64,000 bases of DNA. Origin: Candidatus Uabimicrobium amorphum. GTDB taxonomy: Bacteria; Planctomycetota; Uabimicrobiia; Uabimicrobiales; Uabimicrobiaceae. Numbering within the stretch: the stretch's first letter is position 1; each line of letters opens with the position of its first letter. The position numbers and the translations under genes were made by a program. This document shows, one piece after another, positions 33,478 to 42,006 of this stretch. The stretch lies in contig NZ_AP019860.1 in the NCBI RefSeq assembly GCF_009002475.1, positions 4,464,001 through 4,528,000 on the forward strand. The letters run 5' to 3'. The notes beneath the pieces were generated by a model. That model had not been told where the DNA came from. It searched no databases and was given only the letters and a program-made list of their open reading frames with translations.

Positions 33478-34329
33478 TCATTCTTTTACCTGTAGTCTAA
33501 ATTTGCCATATGTACGTATGTAAAGGATACACTCTGATGCACAGGCAATCTGATGTCGTGCCTCTCCTTTGGAACTAAAATAACTTCCTGGCGCTAGAGT
33601 TTTTATATTGTTTTTGTTCTTTGTATATTGTATTTTTCCTTTGATAACAATTGCACGTAAATTGGAACCAGAAGTCTGTATCTCTCCTGAGAATCCGCTA
33701 GGCATTTTGACCATTGTACCGTTGAGTTTGCCTTGTTGTGGAGTCCCCCAAAGATAAGCAATCCTGACTCCTGCCTTCGAAATACTATTCTTTAAGGTGT
33801 CTGTCCAAACGATATTCGATCTATCGATATTCACTGGGCGCTCACCACTATCAAATGCTTTTTTAGACGGAAGAACCAAATATGGGGCTTCATCAATTTC
33901 AATGTAGGCTAAGGTATCATTCCCTTTTGCTGCCGTTATGTGGTCTTGGCCTTTGGGCTGTGTCCAAAAAGAACCTTGTGGCATCCACATATACTCTGCA
34001 CCAGGATCGTCATTGTGAATGAGACCACGAATCACCACCCCACGATAGGATACATTGTGAATATGTGGAGGAGATTGAAAACCCGGAGATGGTTTCAGTA
34101 GAAAACCTGTTGCACTAGAACCGTTACGATCTCCCCATAGAGTTCCTGCTTGAGGACTTTTGTCACCACGAGCAGGATTCAACTGCTCCCATTTTACTTC
34201 AGACACCAGTACAACCGTGTTCTCTGACTTTCCTAATGGTGAAGTACTCTCATCGCAAAATATCCACGTACTCGTGATAATGAGCATACTTATAAATATA
34301 TGGCGTAATAATTTTGCAGCGTGTTGCAT
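33478..34329 (-). CDS. DUF4437 bicupin-like secreted protein
   Basis: A 283-aa protein with an N-terminal hydrophobic signal (about 10-25). Two cupin-like halves follow: GTLWGDRNGSSATGFLLK...PPHIHN and HNDDP...PQGSFWTQPKG in the first, and LWGTPQQGKLNGTMVKMP in the second. This is the DUF4437 pattern (anti-sigma ChrR-like cupin fold). HIH in the first cupin is a likely metal ligand set. The gene is divergent from an HxlR regulator that likely controls it. Confidence 0.85.
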   Translation of the reverse strand: MQHAAKLLRHIFISMLIITSTWIFCDESTSPLGKSENTVVLVSEVKWEQLNPARGDKSPQAGTLWGDRNGSSATGFLLKPSPGFQSPPHIHNVSYRGVVIRGLIHNDDPGAEYMWMPQGSFWTQPKGQDHITAAKGNDTLAYIEIDEAPYLVLPSKKAFDSGERPVNIDRSNIVWTDTLKNSISKAGVRIAYLWGTPQQGKLNGTMVKMPSGFSGEIQTSGSNLRAIVIKGKIQYTKNKNNIKTLAPGSYFSSKGEARHQIACASECILYIRTYGKFRLQVKE

Positions 34330-34386
34330 GTATTGTTTCTCTCTTTCGTTACTATTTATATAGCTATAAATTTTTCGTTACATTTC

Positions 34387-34402
34387 TTTACCTTTGGGTA
34401 AA
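34387..34402. promoter_or_regulatory. Palindrome TTTACC/GGTAAA in the divergent promoter region
   Basis: A perfect 6-bp inverted repeat with a 4-nt centre, between the cupin and hxlR genes. It is a possible second operator. The T/A-rich context makes chance occurrence possible. Confidence 0.35.
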
Positions 34403-34450
34403 ATATAGCTTGTACTGTAAATGTAGTCAAGTAGGCACTATTTAGTTACG

Positions 34451-34470
34451 TAGTATCGAAAATGATACTA
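34451..34470. promoter_or_regulatory. Probable HxlR operator
   Basis: TAGTATC-6 nt-GATACTA is a perfect 7-bp inverted repeat directly upstream of the regulator's start (13 nt). It matches the usual HxlR behaviour of binding a dyad between itself and a divergent target gene. The factor-site assignment is inferred from position. Confidence 0.6.
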
Positions 34471-34482
34471 ATGGGAGGGAAT

Positions 34483-34809
34483 ATGCGTCACAAAACTTAT
34501 AAATGCAACCAAGGATGCCCCGTAGAAGCAACTTTGGAATTGATTGGTGGCAAGTGGAAAGGGGTTATTTTATACCATTTGCTAGAACGAACTTACCGTT
34601 TTGGAGAATTGAAGCGCGTTATGCCAGGTGTGACGCAGCGTATGTTGACAAAACAACTTCGCGAGCTGGAAAGCGACGGAATTATAAATCGCAAGGTCTA
34701 CGCCCAAGTGCCACCCAAAGTGGAGTATTCAGTAACCGAAGTGGGGGAAAGTCTTAGAGATATTATCATGACGATGTGCAAATGGGGAAAAAATCACTTT
34801 GATTTGTAA
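34483..34809 (+). CDS. HxlR-family transcriptional regulator
   Basis: A 108-aa winged-helix regulator. Near the N-terminus it has the conserved CPVEATLELIGGKWKG, then FGELKRVMPGVTQRMLTKQLRELE (recognition helix) and YSVTEVGESL. A Cys at residue 10 is in the position used for redox or aldehyde sensing in HxlR/QorR-type proteins. ATG 34483 has GGGAGGG upstream; earlier in-frame starts are rejected. It is divergent from the DUF4437 gene. Confidence 0.92.
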   Translation: MRHKTYKCNQGCPVEATLELIGGKWKGVILYHLLERTYRFGELKRVMPGVTQRMLTKQLRELESDGIINRKVYAQVPPKVEYSVTEVGESLRDIIMTMCKWGKNHFDL

Positions 34810-34896
34810 TACGACGAAAATTTTTTAAATTTTTTTTGAACATATCTATTCTCCATGTGTAATAGATGTTAGATTGACTGTTTATGGAGAATTTTT

Positions 34897-35439
34897 GTGG
34901 ATTGGGAAAAATGTAGTGATGAAAGACTTGTGGCTTACTATCTTTCGGGAAACAAAGTGGCTTTCTCTTTGATCGTTTCGCGCTATCAGAAATCGTTATA
35001 TGGTTATTTGTATCGCTTTGTGTATGACCGACACATTGCCGAAGATCTCGTTCAGGAAACTTTTGTGAAGGTTTTAGTGTCTTTACCGCGTTTTAACGAT
35101 CAACGTCGTTTTCGTCCGTGGTTGTTTAAAATTGCCACCAATCTTGCTTTGAATAAAGTACGTCGTCGTAAAAAGTATCGTTATGATTTAAATGCATGTG
35201 AAGTTAGTGATGTGAAAACTCCTCTGGGAAATCTCTTGGAAAAAGAGAAAATGGAGCACGTAGAGCAAGCGATTTGTAAATTGAGTGCGAAACATCGCGT
35301 GGTATTTTTATTGCGCGTACAACAGCAATTTTCCTATAAAGAAATAAGCTTGGTAGTGAAATGCAATGAACAAACAGCGCGTAGTCGCATGTTTTACGCG
35401 GTAGAGAAATTGCGCGAATTTTTGGAGGAGAAGTCGTGA
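34897..35439 (+). CDS. ECF-type sigma factor
   Basis: A 180-aa sigma-70 family factor with GTG start and ATGGAGA site. Region 2 contains FSLIVSRYQKSLYGYLYRF and DRHIAEDLVQETFVKV, followed by FRPWLFKIATNLALNKVRRRK. Region 4 has LSAKHRVVFLLRVQQQFSYKEIS and a C-terminal helix. It is paired with an anti-sigma gene by a 4-nt overlap (GTGA), so they act as a sigma/anti-sigma switch. Confidence 0.93.
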   Translation: MDWEKCSDERLVAYYLSGNKVAFSLIVSRYQKSLYGYLYRFVYDRHIAEDLVQETFVKVLVSLPRFNDQRRFRPWLFKIATNLALNKVRRRKKYRYDLNACEVSDVKTPLGNLLEKEKMEHVEQAICKLSAKHRVVFLLRVQQQFSYKEISLVVKCNEQTARSRMFYAVEKLREFLEEKS

Positions 35440-36062
35440 AGTGTGAAGACATTGATTTGTATAAATACAGTTGCCGCGAATTGCCGGAGGATGAGTTACA
35501 AAAAATTGCGGAGCATCTCGATGTTTGTGATGATTGTCGTAGCAAACATCGCAACTTGCAAAATGAATTGCGAGAATTGCAAAATTGGGAGCAGGAAAAT
35601 ATCGATGTTTCTACCGATACGATTCTACGAAAAGCACAGCGGCGCATTCGATGGGTTCGCTATGTAGGCTGGGGAATTATATTGGTGGTGTTTGTTTCAC
35701 TTGTCTTTATTGGCCTAGACATCGCGCGCTATCGTCATGAAAACGTTTTACTCTCCGAATTGGAAAAGGCAATTATACAGTATCGTTTACATAAAGGGGA
35801 GTTTCCTACAAGTGGTGATAAACTTGCCTTTGTATTACAGGACGTCGCAGATAGCAAACACTATTTACAGGTGTGGAAGGGACGCATAGATGGCGAAGGC
35901 AATTTGCGCGATTATTGGGGAAATACCATCCGCTATCGTTTTCCCGCAAAATACAATCGCAAACTTTTTGATATATACTCATGCGGCAAAGACGGCGAAG
36001 ACGATTTAGGTTTAGATGACGATATCAAAAACTGGCATCCCTTGTATGAGAAGGTTAAGTGA
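35436..36062 (+). CDS. Zinc-finger anti-sigma factor with GspG-like periplasmic domain
   Basis: A 208-aa single-pass protein with GTG start and GGAGGAG site. Residues 1-50 form a ZAS anti-sigma domain with H27-x3-C31-x2-C34 (EHLDVCDDC). One TM spans 77-96. Residues about 105-200 look like the T2SS major pseudopilin GspG: LEKAIIQYRLHKGEFPTS, then DYWGNTIRYRF, LFDIYSCGKDGEDD, and DDDIKNW. These align with YKLDNG-YPT, DPWGNPY, DLFSLGADG and NDADIGNW of GspG. The domain cannot be a processed pilin because the TM is internal, so it probably serves as a sensor or docking module. Confidence 0.82.
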   Translation: MKCEDIDLYKYSCRELPEDELQKIAEHLDVCDDCRSKHRNLQNELRELQNWEQENIDVSTDTILRKAQRRIRWVRYVGWGIILVVFVSLVFIGLDIARYRHENVLLSELEKAIIQYRLHKGEFPTSGDKLAFVLQDVADSKHYLQVWKGRIDGEGNLRDYWGNTIRYRFPAKYNRKLFDIYSCGKDGEDDLGLDDDIKNWHPLYEKVK

Positions 36063-36071
36063 GGTAGGAGA

Positions 36072-36396
36072 TTTTTTCTCCGGATTGGTGCCCTCACCAT
36101 CGGCTTGTAGATTTCAGCTACGCTGAAAGCAACAAGCCTCATGCCTCTCCCACGGGGAGAGGCGTAACACGTCCTAATTACTCTTATTGTGTTATGTTGT
36201 GCCGCCGCATACACAACCATAATTGTATAGTATAGTAACGCTATACTATTGTCTCGCAACTCAAACGAATTTAGTTTTTTACAAAAGAGACTACTGAAAC
36301 CTCTCCCGTGGGAGAGGTATGAGAATAGTAGGTTTTCAGCGCAGCTGAAACCTGCTAATTCGATGGTGAGGGCATCAATCCGGAGAAAGAATCTCT
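36072..36396. repeat. About 330-bp inverted-repeat (MITE-like) element, copy 2
   Basis: The same element as 11309-11635 but inverted: its left arm matches the right arm of copy 1 and vice versa, and the AT-rich cores align when one is reverse-complemented (TTTTGTAAAAAAC segment shared). It carries the GGTGCCCTCACC ends, CAGCTACGCTG-type and CTCTCCCACGGGGAGAGG hairpins. A partial extra copy of its end (GGTGAGGGCACCAATACG) at 36425-36443 forms a 60-bp tandem step. The 36063-36471 gap holds no supportable gene. Confidence 0.85.
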
Positions 36397-36471
36397 AATG
36401 GAAAATGAACCTTCAACAATTATTGGTGAGGGCACCAATACGAAGAAAGAATTTCACCTTCAACAGCTAAC

Positions 36472-38019
36472 CTAACCAAGGTCCACCTGATCCAAAGACG
36501 CCTTCTCTTTCTGTATTTGTTCATTACTCAGGCCGTGTGTACGCAAGATCTCTGTACGTACTTCCTTACCGGTACCTTTGTCAATAGCATGCACTTCAAT
36601 GCGTCCATCTTCGTTGTATTTAAACGAAACTTGAATAGGAGCACCTGCTGGACGCGGAGGCAGGCCGGATATCACGCATTTTCCAATCGCGACGCATTCC
36701 TCCGGATCTTTGCTTTCTCCTTCGGTCACTTCGACGGTTACGCGTGTTTGGTTGTCGGCCTCTGTACCAAAAGTTTCCGAACGTTCTATCGGAATTTCCG
36801 ATTGCTGGGGAATTAAAATAAAATTGGTACGTACTTTATTTTCGCGGACGATAAGTCCTAAACTATGCGCGGTAACGTTGCGAATAGTTAGTCCCGTGAG
36901 TTTTTCTTTCACATCTTCGGGGAGATAGTGATCCTTAGACAGTTCGCCATCACTTTTTAGTTTAGTAATAGCGCCATACAGTGCCGCTCCCAACGCAACA
37001 CATTCGTCGGGATTTACACTGTCATCTGCAGGTTTGTGGAACATCTTTTCTAGCATGTCTTTCACCTGTGGCATGCGTGTACTTCCTCCCACCAAAAGTA
37101 CGCGGTCAATATCACCTACTTGTAAATTTGCTTTTTCAAGAACTACCGGAATGTAGGCTTCCGTTTGCTCTAATAGGGGTGTTGTGAGTTCGTTGAATTT
37201 TTCGCGCGTTAGCGTTACTTTGGTCATATTGCCTTGTGATTGACAAACTATGCGTGCTTTTTCCTTTTTGGAAAGCGTGATTTTTGCGGATTCAGCGGCG
37301 TCACGTAGCGCTTGGCTGGCATCGATGTCTTCTCGTGGATCCACACCATGCTCTTGTAAGAATTCTTCGGCAACATAGTTGATAATTTCATCGTCCCAGT
37401 CTTTACCACCTAATTGCACTTCACCGTCTGTGGCAAGCACTTTGATGTCCTGTCCTGATATATGTAAAATCGAAACGTCAAAAGTTCCTCCACCTAGGTC
37501 GTAAACTAGAATAGTTCCGTCTTGCATTTGTTGATCTAGACCATAGGAAAGTGCCGCTGCCGTTGGTTCATTAATGACACCCAAAACCTCAATTCCAGCA
37601 ATTTCTCCTGCGTCTTGGGTTGCCTTGCGTTCAATATCTCCAAAATAGGCGGGGACAGTAATGACTGCTTGGGTAATCTTACTTTGTAGATTTTTTTCTG
37701 CATCGTTCACAATGTATTTCAAGATGAGAGCCGAAATACTTTCTGGGGTGTACGTTTTTCCATAAAATACACGTTCTTCTTCTGGACGTCCCATATCGCG
37801 TTTGATAAATTCTACCACGTGTTGTGGATCAGACAAGGCACTGGATTTTGCTATTTTGCCTACAATCACTTCGTCTTCTTCGAAAAGTACAACACTCGGA
37901 GTGATTCTCTCATTGTCACTATTGGGGATGATAGTGGGTTTTCCATGTTCATCTAAGTAAGCAATTGCTGAAAAGGTTGTGCCTAAATCGATACCGACGA
38001 CTATGTTTTTTTCACTCAT
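36472..38019 (-). CDS. Short Hsp70-family chaperone (DnaK-like)
   Basis: A 515-aa Hsp70. The nucleotide-binding domain is complete: GIDLGTTFSAIAY, VITVPAYFGDIERKAT, GVINEPTAAALSYG, VYDLGGGTFDVSI and LLVGGSTRMPQV. The substrate-binding beta domain follows (ITPSV in the N-part; NVTAHSLGL and PPRPAGAPIQVSF later), but the protein stops before a normal helical lid and EEVD-like tail, about 100 residues short of DnaK. ATG 38019 with GAGAG upstream is chosen. The start overlaps the GrpE-like gene by 8 nt, making a dedicated chaperone pair at the 3' end of the operon. Confidence 0.9.
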   Translation of the reverse strand: MSEKNIVVGIDLGTTFSAIAYLDEHGKPTIIPNSDNERITPSVVLFEEDEVIVGKIAKSSALSDPQHVVEFIKRDMGRPEEERVFYGKTYTPESISALILKYIVNDAEKNLQSKITQAVITVPAYFGDIERKATQDAGEIAGIEVLGVINEPTAAALSYGLDQQMQDGTILVYDLGGGTFDVSILHISGQDIKVLATDGEVQLGGKDWDDEIINYVAEEFLQEHGVDPREDIDASQALRDAAESAKITLSKKEKARIVCQSQGNMTKVTLTREKFNELTTPLLEQTEAYIPVVLEKANLQVGDIDRVLLVGGSTRMPQVKDMLEKMFHKPADDSVNPDECVALGAALYGAITKLKSDGELSKDHYLPEDVKEKLTGLTIRNVTAHSLGLIVRENKVRTNFILIPQQSEIPIERSETFGTEADNQTRVTVEVTEGESKDPEECVAIGKCVISGLPPRPAGAPIQVSFKYNEDGRIEVHAIDKGTGKEVRTEILRTHGLSNEQIQKEKASLDQVDLG

Positions 38020-38578
38020 GATTTTCTCTCTCACCGCTGTATTTAAAAATAACAACTTCTTGTGGACGAAGTACCACTTCTTCCCACATAAAACCATCAC
38101 GAACTACTTCTGAGATCCGTTGATCCTTTTCTTTTTCTTCTGTAGGAACTACTTTAATGGCTCTCTGGTATTTTTTATCTAGTTTTTCATTTGTTGTATT
38201 GATAATTTCTACATCGCGACGATATAGTATTTCTTCTAGCTCTTCTAGTGTATGCGTGACAAATTTACGCATTTCGTCGCTGAGTTCTTTTTTTAATTGC
38301 TGTTTCGTTTGATCAAAGAGCAATATAATATCGAGAATAATTGGCTTGGTGGCCGAACGCAAAAAATTATCCTTGTAGAGTTTCATCTCTGCGTATAATT
38401 TTTCAAATGCCTCACGTTGATTATGATCGTTTTTGATTTTTGCGACAAATAATTCATTTAAATTTGTGATATTTTCGTTTATATCATTTAGCGATACGTT
38501 TGCTGTTTGTTCGTTTTCTGAATCATTGACGCCGTCCATTACTTCTTTGTTTTCGTTTTCGTTTTCAAATTCATCCAT
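38012..38578 (-). CDS. GrpE-like nucleotide exchange factor
   Basis: A 188-aa protein. An acidic Asn/Glu-rich start (about 1-40) is followed by a long helix and a GrpE head: LDIILLFDQTKQQL, then EEILYRRDVEIIN, then VREVV-type RDGFMWEEVVLRPQEVVIFKY. The order matches GrpE, but canonical signature residues are diverged. ATG 38578 is chosen over GTG 38587, which overlaps the pseudokinase stop. Overlap with the short Hsp70 gene indicates they work together. Confidence 0.78.
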   Translation of the reverse strand: MDEFENENENKEVMDGVNDSENEQTANVSLNDINENITNLNELFVAKIKNDHNQREAFEKLYAEMKLYKDNFLRSATKPIILDIILLFDQTKQQLKKELSDEMRKFVTHTLEELEEILYRRDVEIINTTNEKLDKKYQRAIKVVPTEEKEKDQRISEVVRDGFMWEEVVLRPQEVVIFKYSGERENHE

Positions 38579-38580
38579 GA

Positions 38581-40119
38581 TTACCACTGCCTACGCAAAA
38601 ATCTAGATACATGAGGGGTTATCATACCTGCGATAATTCCCAAACCCAAGAGGATGGACACCAATATAATCCCGTGAACAGTATTTTGTGCTATCGAGCG
38701 CCATAGGCTCAAACTGATTAATCCTGCCATTGTCGTCATGTAAAAGGGGATAAAAAAGTTATTGAGAGTTAGTTTACCGCGCCAGTCCCAAAACGGAAGC
38801 GTTATCAACGCTGTAACATTTAACAATATGAACCAAAAAATGATATTTTGGATATGGGGCGGCCACTGGCTAGTTATGTAAAAGGGAAGTAATATAATTT
38901 CACTCATGCCATCGATAAAAAAATGTAGACTGGGTGATATCGCACAAAAGAAGCCAAAGCCCAAAAAGATTAACGCTGCTATGGTATATTTTATAAATAT
39001 TTGTGGCCAAATGGGTACTTTTTCTAACGGAGTGAGCATTGTGTCGCCAAAGGTGCCGAACATGACAGATTCGACATCTATTCGCCCGGTTTTTTGTAAA
39101 ATATGCTTTATTTTCTCTTTGGCTTCTTCTTCAGTAATTTGTTGCTTTTCTTCTTCCTCTTCCTCATTTTCTCCAGGTTCGGCAGGCTCTGCTACCACAA
39201 CTCCCGCGTCAATGCTTTGGCGGGCAAAATTGTGATCTGCTTGATAAACTCTATATTCTTCTGAATCCGCGGGAACAGCTTCTAGTGCATTTTTTTCTGG
39301 GTTACCAGGCACAGGGGGATTCACATATATTTTTTCTTTTGATTCTGATAGTTTGAGAAGTTTGGTTAAATCACGATGCATTTCATTGGGGTGATTGTAA
39401 CGCATGCCAAAATCAGCGATAGATTTGAGAATAATATTAATTAAATTTTTTGGAATATTGTTTTCTGTTAGTTTTTTGGGAATTTCTTGGCGTGTAAATT
39501 TTTCTCCCAGCAACATATCGCACAGAATAATACCTACCGAATATATATCACTCTTTGGATCTTCAAAGATTTTATCTTCTAATACTTCTGGGGCAAAATA
39601 AATCTGAATGTCTTTGATGACGGAATCTTTTTTTTGATATAAGTCATATAAAATTTGTTGCTCTAGTTTGCCCAATCCAAAGTGAGTTAAACGAATTTTT
39701 TTGTCAGAGGTAATTGCTACGCGACTTGGTCGTAAACAACCGTGAACTAAACCTTGTGAGGCACTGTAGCTCAATGCTTCTAAAATTTTACGCGCAATAT
39801 ACACCGCGATACTCAGTTTAATTTTTTTTAAACGTTGGATGAATACAGAAAGTTTGCGTCCGGCAACATATTCCCACACAAACATTTGATTTTGTTTATC
39901 CCATTCTACTAATTTGCTGACATTAGGGTTTGTTGTGCTGGGAAATTTATAACTAGACTGCGCAATTGTTTTTGCATATAACTCATTTGCAACGAATTGT
40001 ACCGCCACCAACTCTTGATTTGCTGAAAATGCCTTCCATGTCTCACCAAAAGTTCCCTTGGCTAATCGATCTTCGAGTTTGTAGTCCCCTATCACGATTC
40101 CTGTTTTTAAATTTTTCAT
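38581..40119 (-). CDS. Membrane pseudokinase (Ser/Thr kinase fold, catalytically dead)
   Basis: A 512-aa protein with a Hanks-type kinase fold (about 10-270) followed by an acidic linker and four TM helices (about 385-500). All catalytic signatures are lost: the VAIK Lys is Gln41 (VAVQF), HRD is HGC (126-128), the KPxN Asn is Arg133, and DFG is HFG (146-148). Structural landmarks survive: the glycine loop (LAKGTFGETW), APE (FAPEVL) and the DIYSVG helix. It is 5 nt downstream of a cytochrome b-like gene and directly upstream of grpE/Hsp70. It is probably a binding scaffold or allosteric partner. Confidence 0.85.
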   Translation of the reverse strand: MKNLKTGIVIGDYKLEDRLAKGTFGETWKAFSANQELVAVQFVANELYAKTIAQSSYKFPSTTNPNVSKLVEWDKQNQMFVWEYVAGRKLSVFIQRLKKIKLSIAVYIARKILEALSYSASQGLVHGCLRPSRVAITSDKKIRLTHFGLGKLEQQILYDLYQKKDSVIKDIQIYFAPEVLEDKIFEDPKSDIYSVGIILCDMLLGEKFTRQEIPKKLTENNIPKNLINIILKSIADFGMRYNHPNEMHRDLTKLLKLSESKEKIYVNPPVPGNPEKNALEAVPADSEEYRVYQADHNFARQSIDAGVVVAEPAEPGENEEEEEEKQQITEEEAKEKIKHILQKTGRIDVESVMFGTFGDTMLTPLEKVPIWPQIFIKYTIAALIFLGFGFFCAISPSLHFFIDGMSEIILLPFYITSQWPPHIQNIIFWFILLNVTALITLPFWDWRGKLTLNNFFIPFYMTTMAGLISLSLWRSIAQNTVHGIILVSILLGLGIIAGMITPHVSRFLRRQW

Positions 40120-40124
40120 AAGAG

Positions 40125-40709
40125 CTAATCCTTGTTACGACATTCTAAACCCGTTCGTTGTAGTAGCCATAAATAGCACACAAATAAAGAGTAAGTAATC
40201 ATGGGAATAACCAATGCATGAAGAACAAATACATTCTTGAGTTGTGAAATTGTCATCTTGCCGTCACGTGGTAAATAATCTGTGGCAAATGAAAAATTAT
40301 ATAGCCATTTTATAGCCAGGTATGTTTTTTCATCAATTTCTGGGCGCATGAGTAGTGATAAGTAGTAATTTAGCCATGTTAGTAAGAATACAGAAATTAA
40401 AAGCAACCAGTGAAATTCACGTGGCTGTTGATATGAACCGACAAATAAATTACGCAATACCTGTAGTGTCATAAAGAAAAGTAATAAATGTGCTCCCACA
40501 TGATGTAATTTAAACATGAAGGAAGAGTGGTCAGAAAGAGAAACCAATGAAAAGTTGAATGATAGCCATATTCCGGTGATGAACTGAGAAAAAAACAGTA
40601 TAAAGGTCATAAAACCAGGAAAATATTGCCAGCTTGATCTTCCTCGCGGAAGAGATGGTTTACAAAGAGCTTCACGGATTAGTAGTCGCTTATCAAGCCA
40701 TTCAAACAT
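40125..40709 (-). CDS. Cytochrome b6-like protein with one heme-ligand pair
   Basis: A 194-aa protein with four TM helices resembling the N-terminal cytochrome b/b6 domain: LHHVGAH in TM2 followed by VGSYQQPREFHW, and FVLHALVIP then LWLLQRTG in TM4. Of the four heme-ligand histidines, the b-L pair is kept (His69, His164). The b-H pair is replaced: Gln83 in TLQVLR and Cys178/Tyr179 in VCYLWLL. So at most one b heme is expected. No Rieske or cytochrome c1/f gene is nearby, and it lies in an operon of kinases. It may be a membrane redox sensor or electron-transfer component. Confidence 0.8.
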   Translation of the reverse strand: MFEWLDKRLLIREALCKPSLPRGRSSWQYFPGFMTFILFFSQFITGIWLSFNFSLVSLSDHSSFMFKLHHVGAHLLLFFMTLQVLRNLFVGSYQQPREFHWLLLISVFLLTWLNYYLSLLMRPEIDEKTYLAIKWLYNFSFATDYLPRDGKMTISQLKNVFVLHALVIPMITYSLFVCYLWLLQRTGLECRNKD

Positions 40710-40718
40710 AACAACATC

Positions 40719-42002
40719 CTATAATTTATTTTTACGAAAGTGTTTAAATATGTCGAGAATAGAAAGTTCCGCCCATCGATCGTTGATGCGAACAGGAATA
40801 GGAAAAAGACCAACGTCTTTTTTTAGTATTTCTACTATTTTTACAGCAATTTTGACCTTCTCTTCACGCTCAAGCTCGTCATTAATATTGTACACGATAA
40901 TCGCCGTTAACCTACACATTAGATGATAGTAGTAAAAGATGTATGTATTGATTTCTTCATGATTTCCGTTTGTTTCCACTAAGTAGTTCGATTCCTGTCT
41001 TGGATTTTCAAATATTTCTAGCAAAGAGTTTTCTATACTAGAGTAGAAAATTTGATACTGTGGCGCATGGTGCATTTCGCTATCTAGTGTATTTAAGCTA
41101 CTTTTGTATACCGATAATAATTGTAGTTTTTTACCCAGTAAACTATTGATGTAGAGGACAATCTTTGAAAAACTTTTCCACAGTACCGATAGCGTTAGAT
41201 ACAACTCTATGTCTGGAAAAACATCTAAACCAATCGGGGTACTTGCCTGACGTTGTGTATTTAGGGTGCTATAGGCATTGGTGTCAATTCTTACTTTGTA
41301 GTCACAGCTATTAAACTTTACGGATGATGTATCGAATATTGTTGGGATATTGTACTCATCAAAGTTATAGTTTTGATATGTTTCTATGTCCATGACCTGT
41401 GTTTCTTTCGGGTCTTGTTTTTGCGGAAGGTCTTGTCGTATTTTGTCGACTGTATGTAAAAAATGTTGATGCTGTTGCGGCGTATGTTTTCCATAGAAGG
41501 TCTCAGGAGCAAAAGGAGTATAGCATTCACAGTCGAGTAGAAGTAAGCGCGAATATAATAAGTCGTTTATAATAGGTAATAAAACATATATATGAATAGG
41601 GATATTGCTGCGTAGAGATTTTCGCAAAAATCGTACAATACGAATGGCATCTACATAATAAATGTCTTCATCTATAATTAAAACCACAGCCAGATTGCTG
41701 TCTGATTGTATAAATGAATGGATAATTTGTTTTTTTTCTACTTTAGCATCTTTTTCTAAAATGTCGAAAACTTCATCGCGTAGTTGGTAGTTGATGCAGA
41801 TTAGATTGTAGTTGCTTTTTTTGTACGTTTTGCATGCTCTTGCACTTGAGATATACAATATGTTTTTTTTACCGTCTACAAAATTAAAAGAACTATGCTC
41901 TTCGCATATTCCCCCTGTTTTATTCGGTAGCATGAGGGATAGTTGTAGTTGCGAGTTTATTTTAAAATGTAAATGATCAACAATATAATCTGAGAGACGC
42001 AT
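40719..42002 (-). CDS. Protein of unknown function in the kinase/chaperone operon
   Basis: A 427-aa protein with no signal peptide and no TM. It is Ile/Leu/Tyr-rich. An N-terminal half contains alternating strands and helices (VVLIIDEDIYYVDAIRIVRFLRKSL) reminiscent of a receiver-like Rossmannoid, then an Asn/Gln-rich middle and a helical C-terminal half. No family is recognised. It sits 4 nt after the membrane Ser/Thr kinase and 9 nt before the cytochrome b-like gene, so it is an operon member and possibly a kinase substrate or adaptor. Confidence 0.7.
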   Translation of the reverse strand: MRLSDYIVDHLHFKINSQLQLSLMLPNKTGGICEEHSSFNFVDGKKNILYISSARACKTYKKSNYNLICINYQLRDEVFDILEKDAKVEKKQIIHSFIQSDSNLAVVLIIDEDIYYVDAIRIVRFLRKSLRSNIPIHIYVLLPIINDLLYSRLLLLDCECYTPFAPETFYGKHTPQQHQHFLHTVDKIRQDLPQKQDPKETQVMDIETYQNYNFDEYNIPTIFDTSSVKFNSCDYKVRIDTNAYSTLNTQRQASTPIGLDVFPDIELYLTLSVLWKSFSKIVLYINSLLGKKLQLLSVYKSSLNTLDSEMHHAPQYQIFYSSIENSLLEIFENPRQESNYLVETNGNHEEINTYIFYYYHLMCRLTAIIVYNINDELEREEKVKIAVKIVEILKKDVGLFPIPVRINDRWAELSILDIFKHFRKNKL

Positions 42003-42006
42003 AGAG

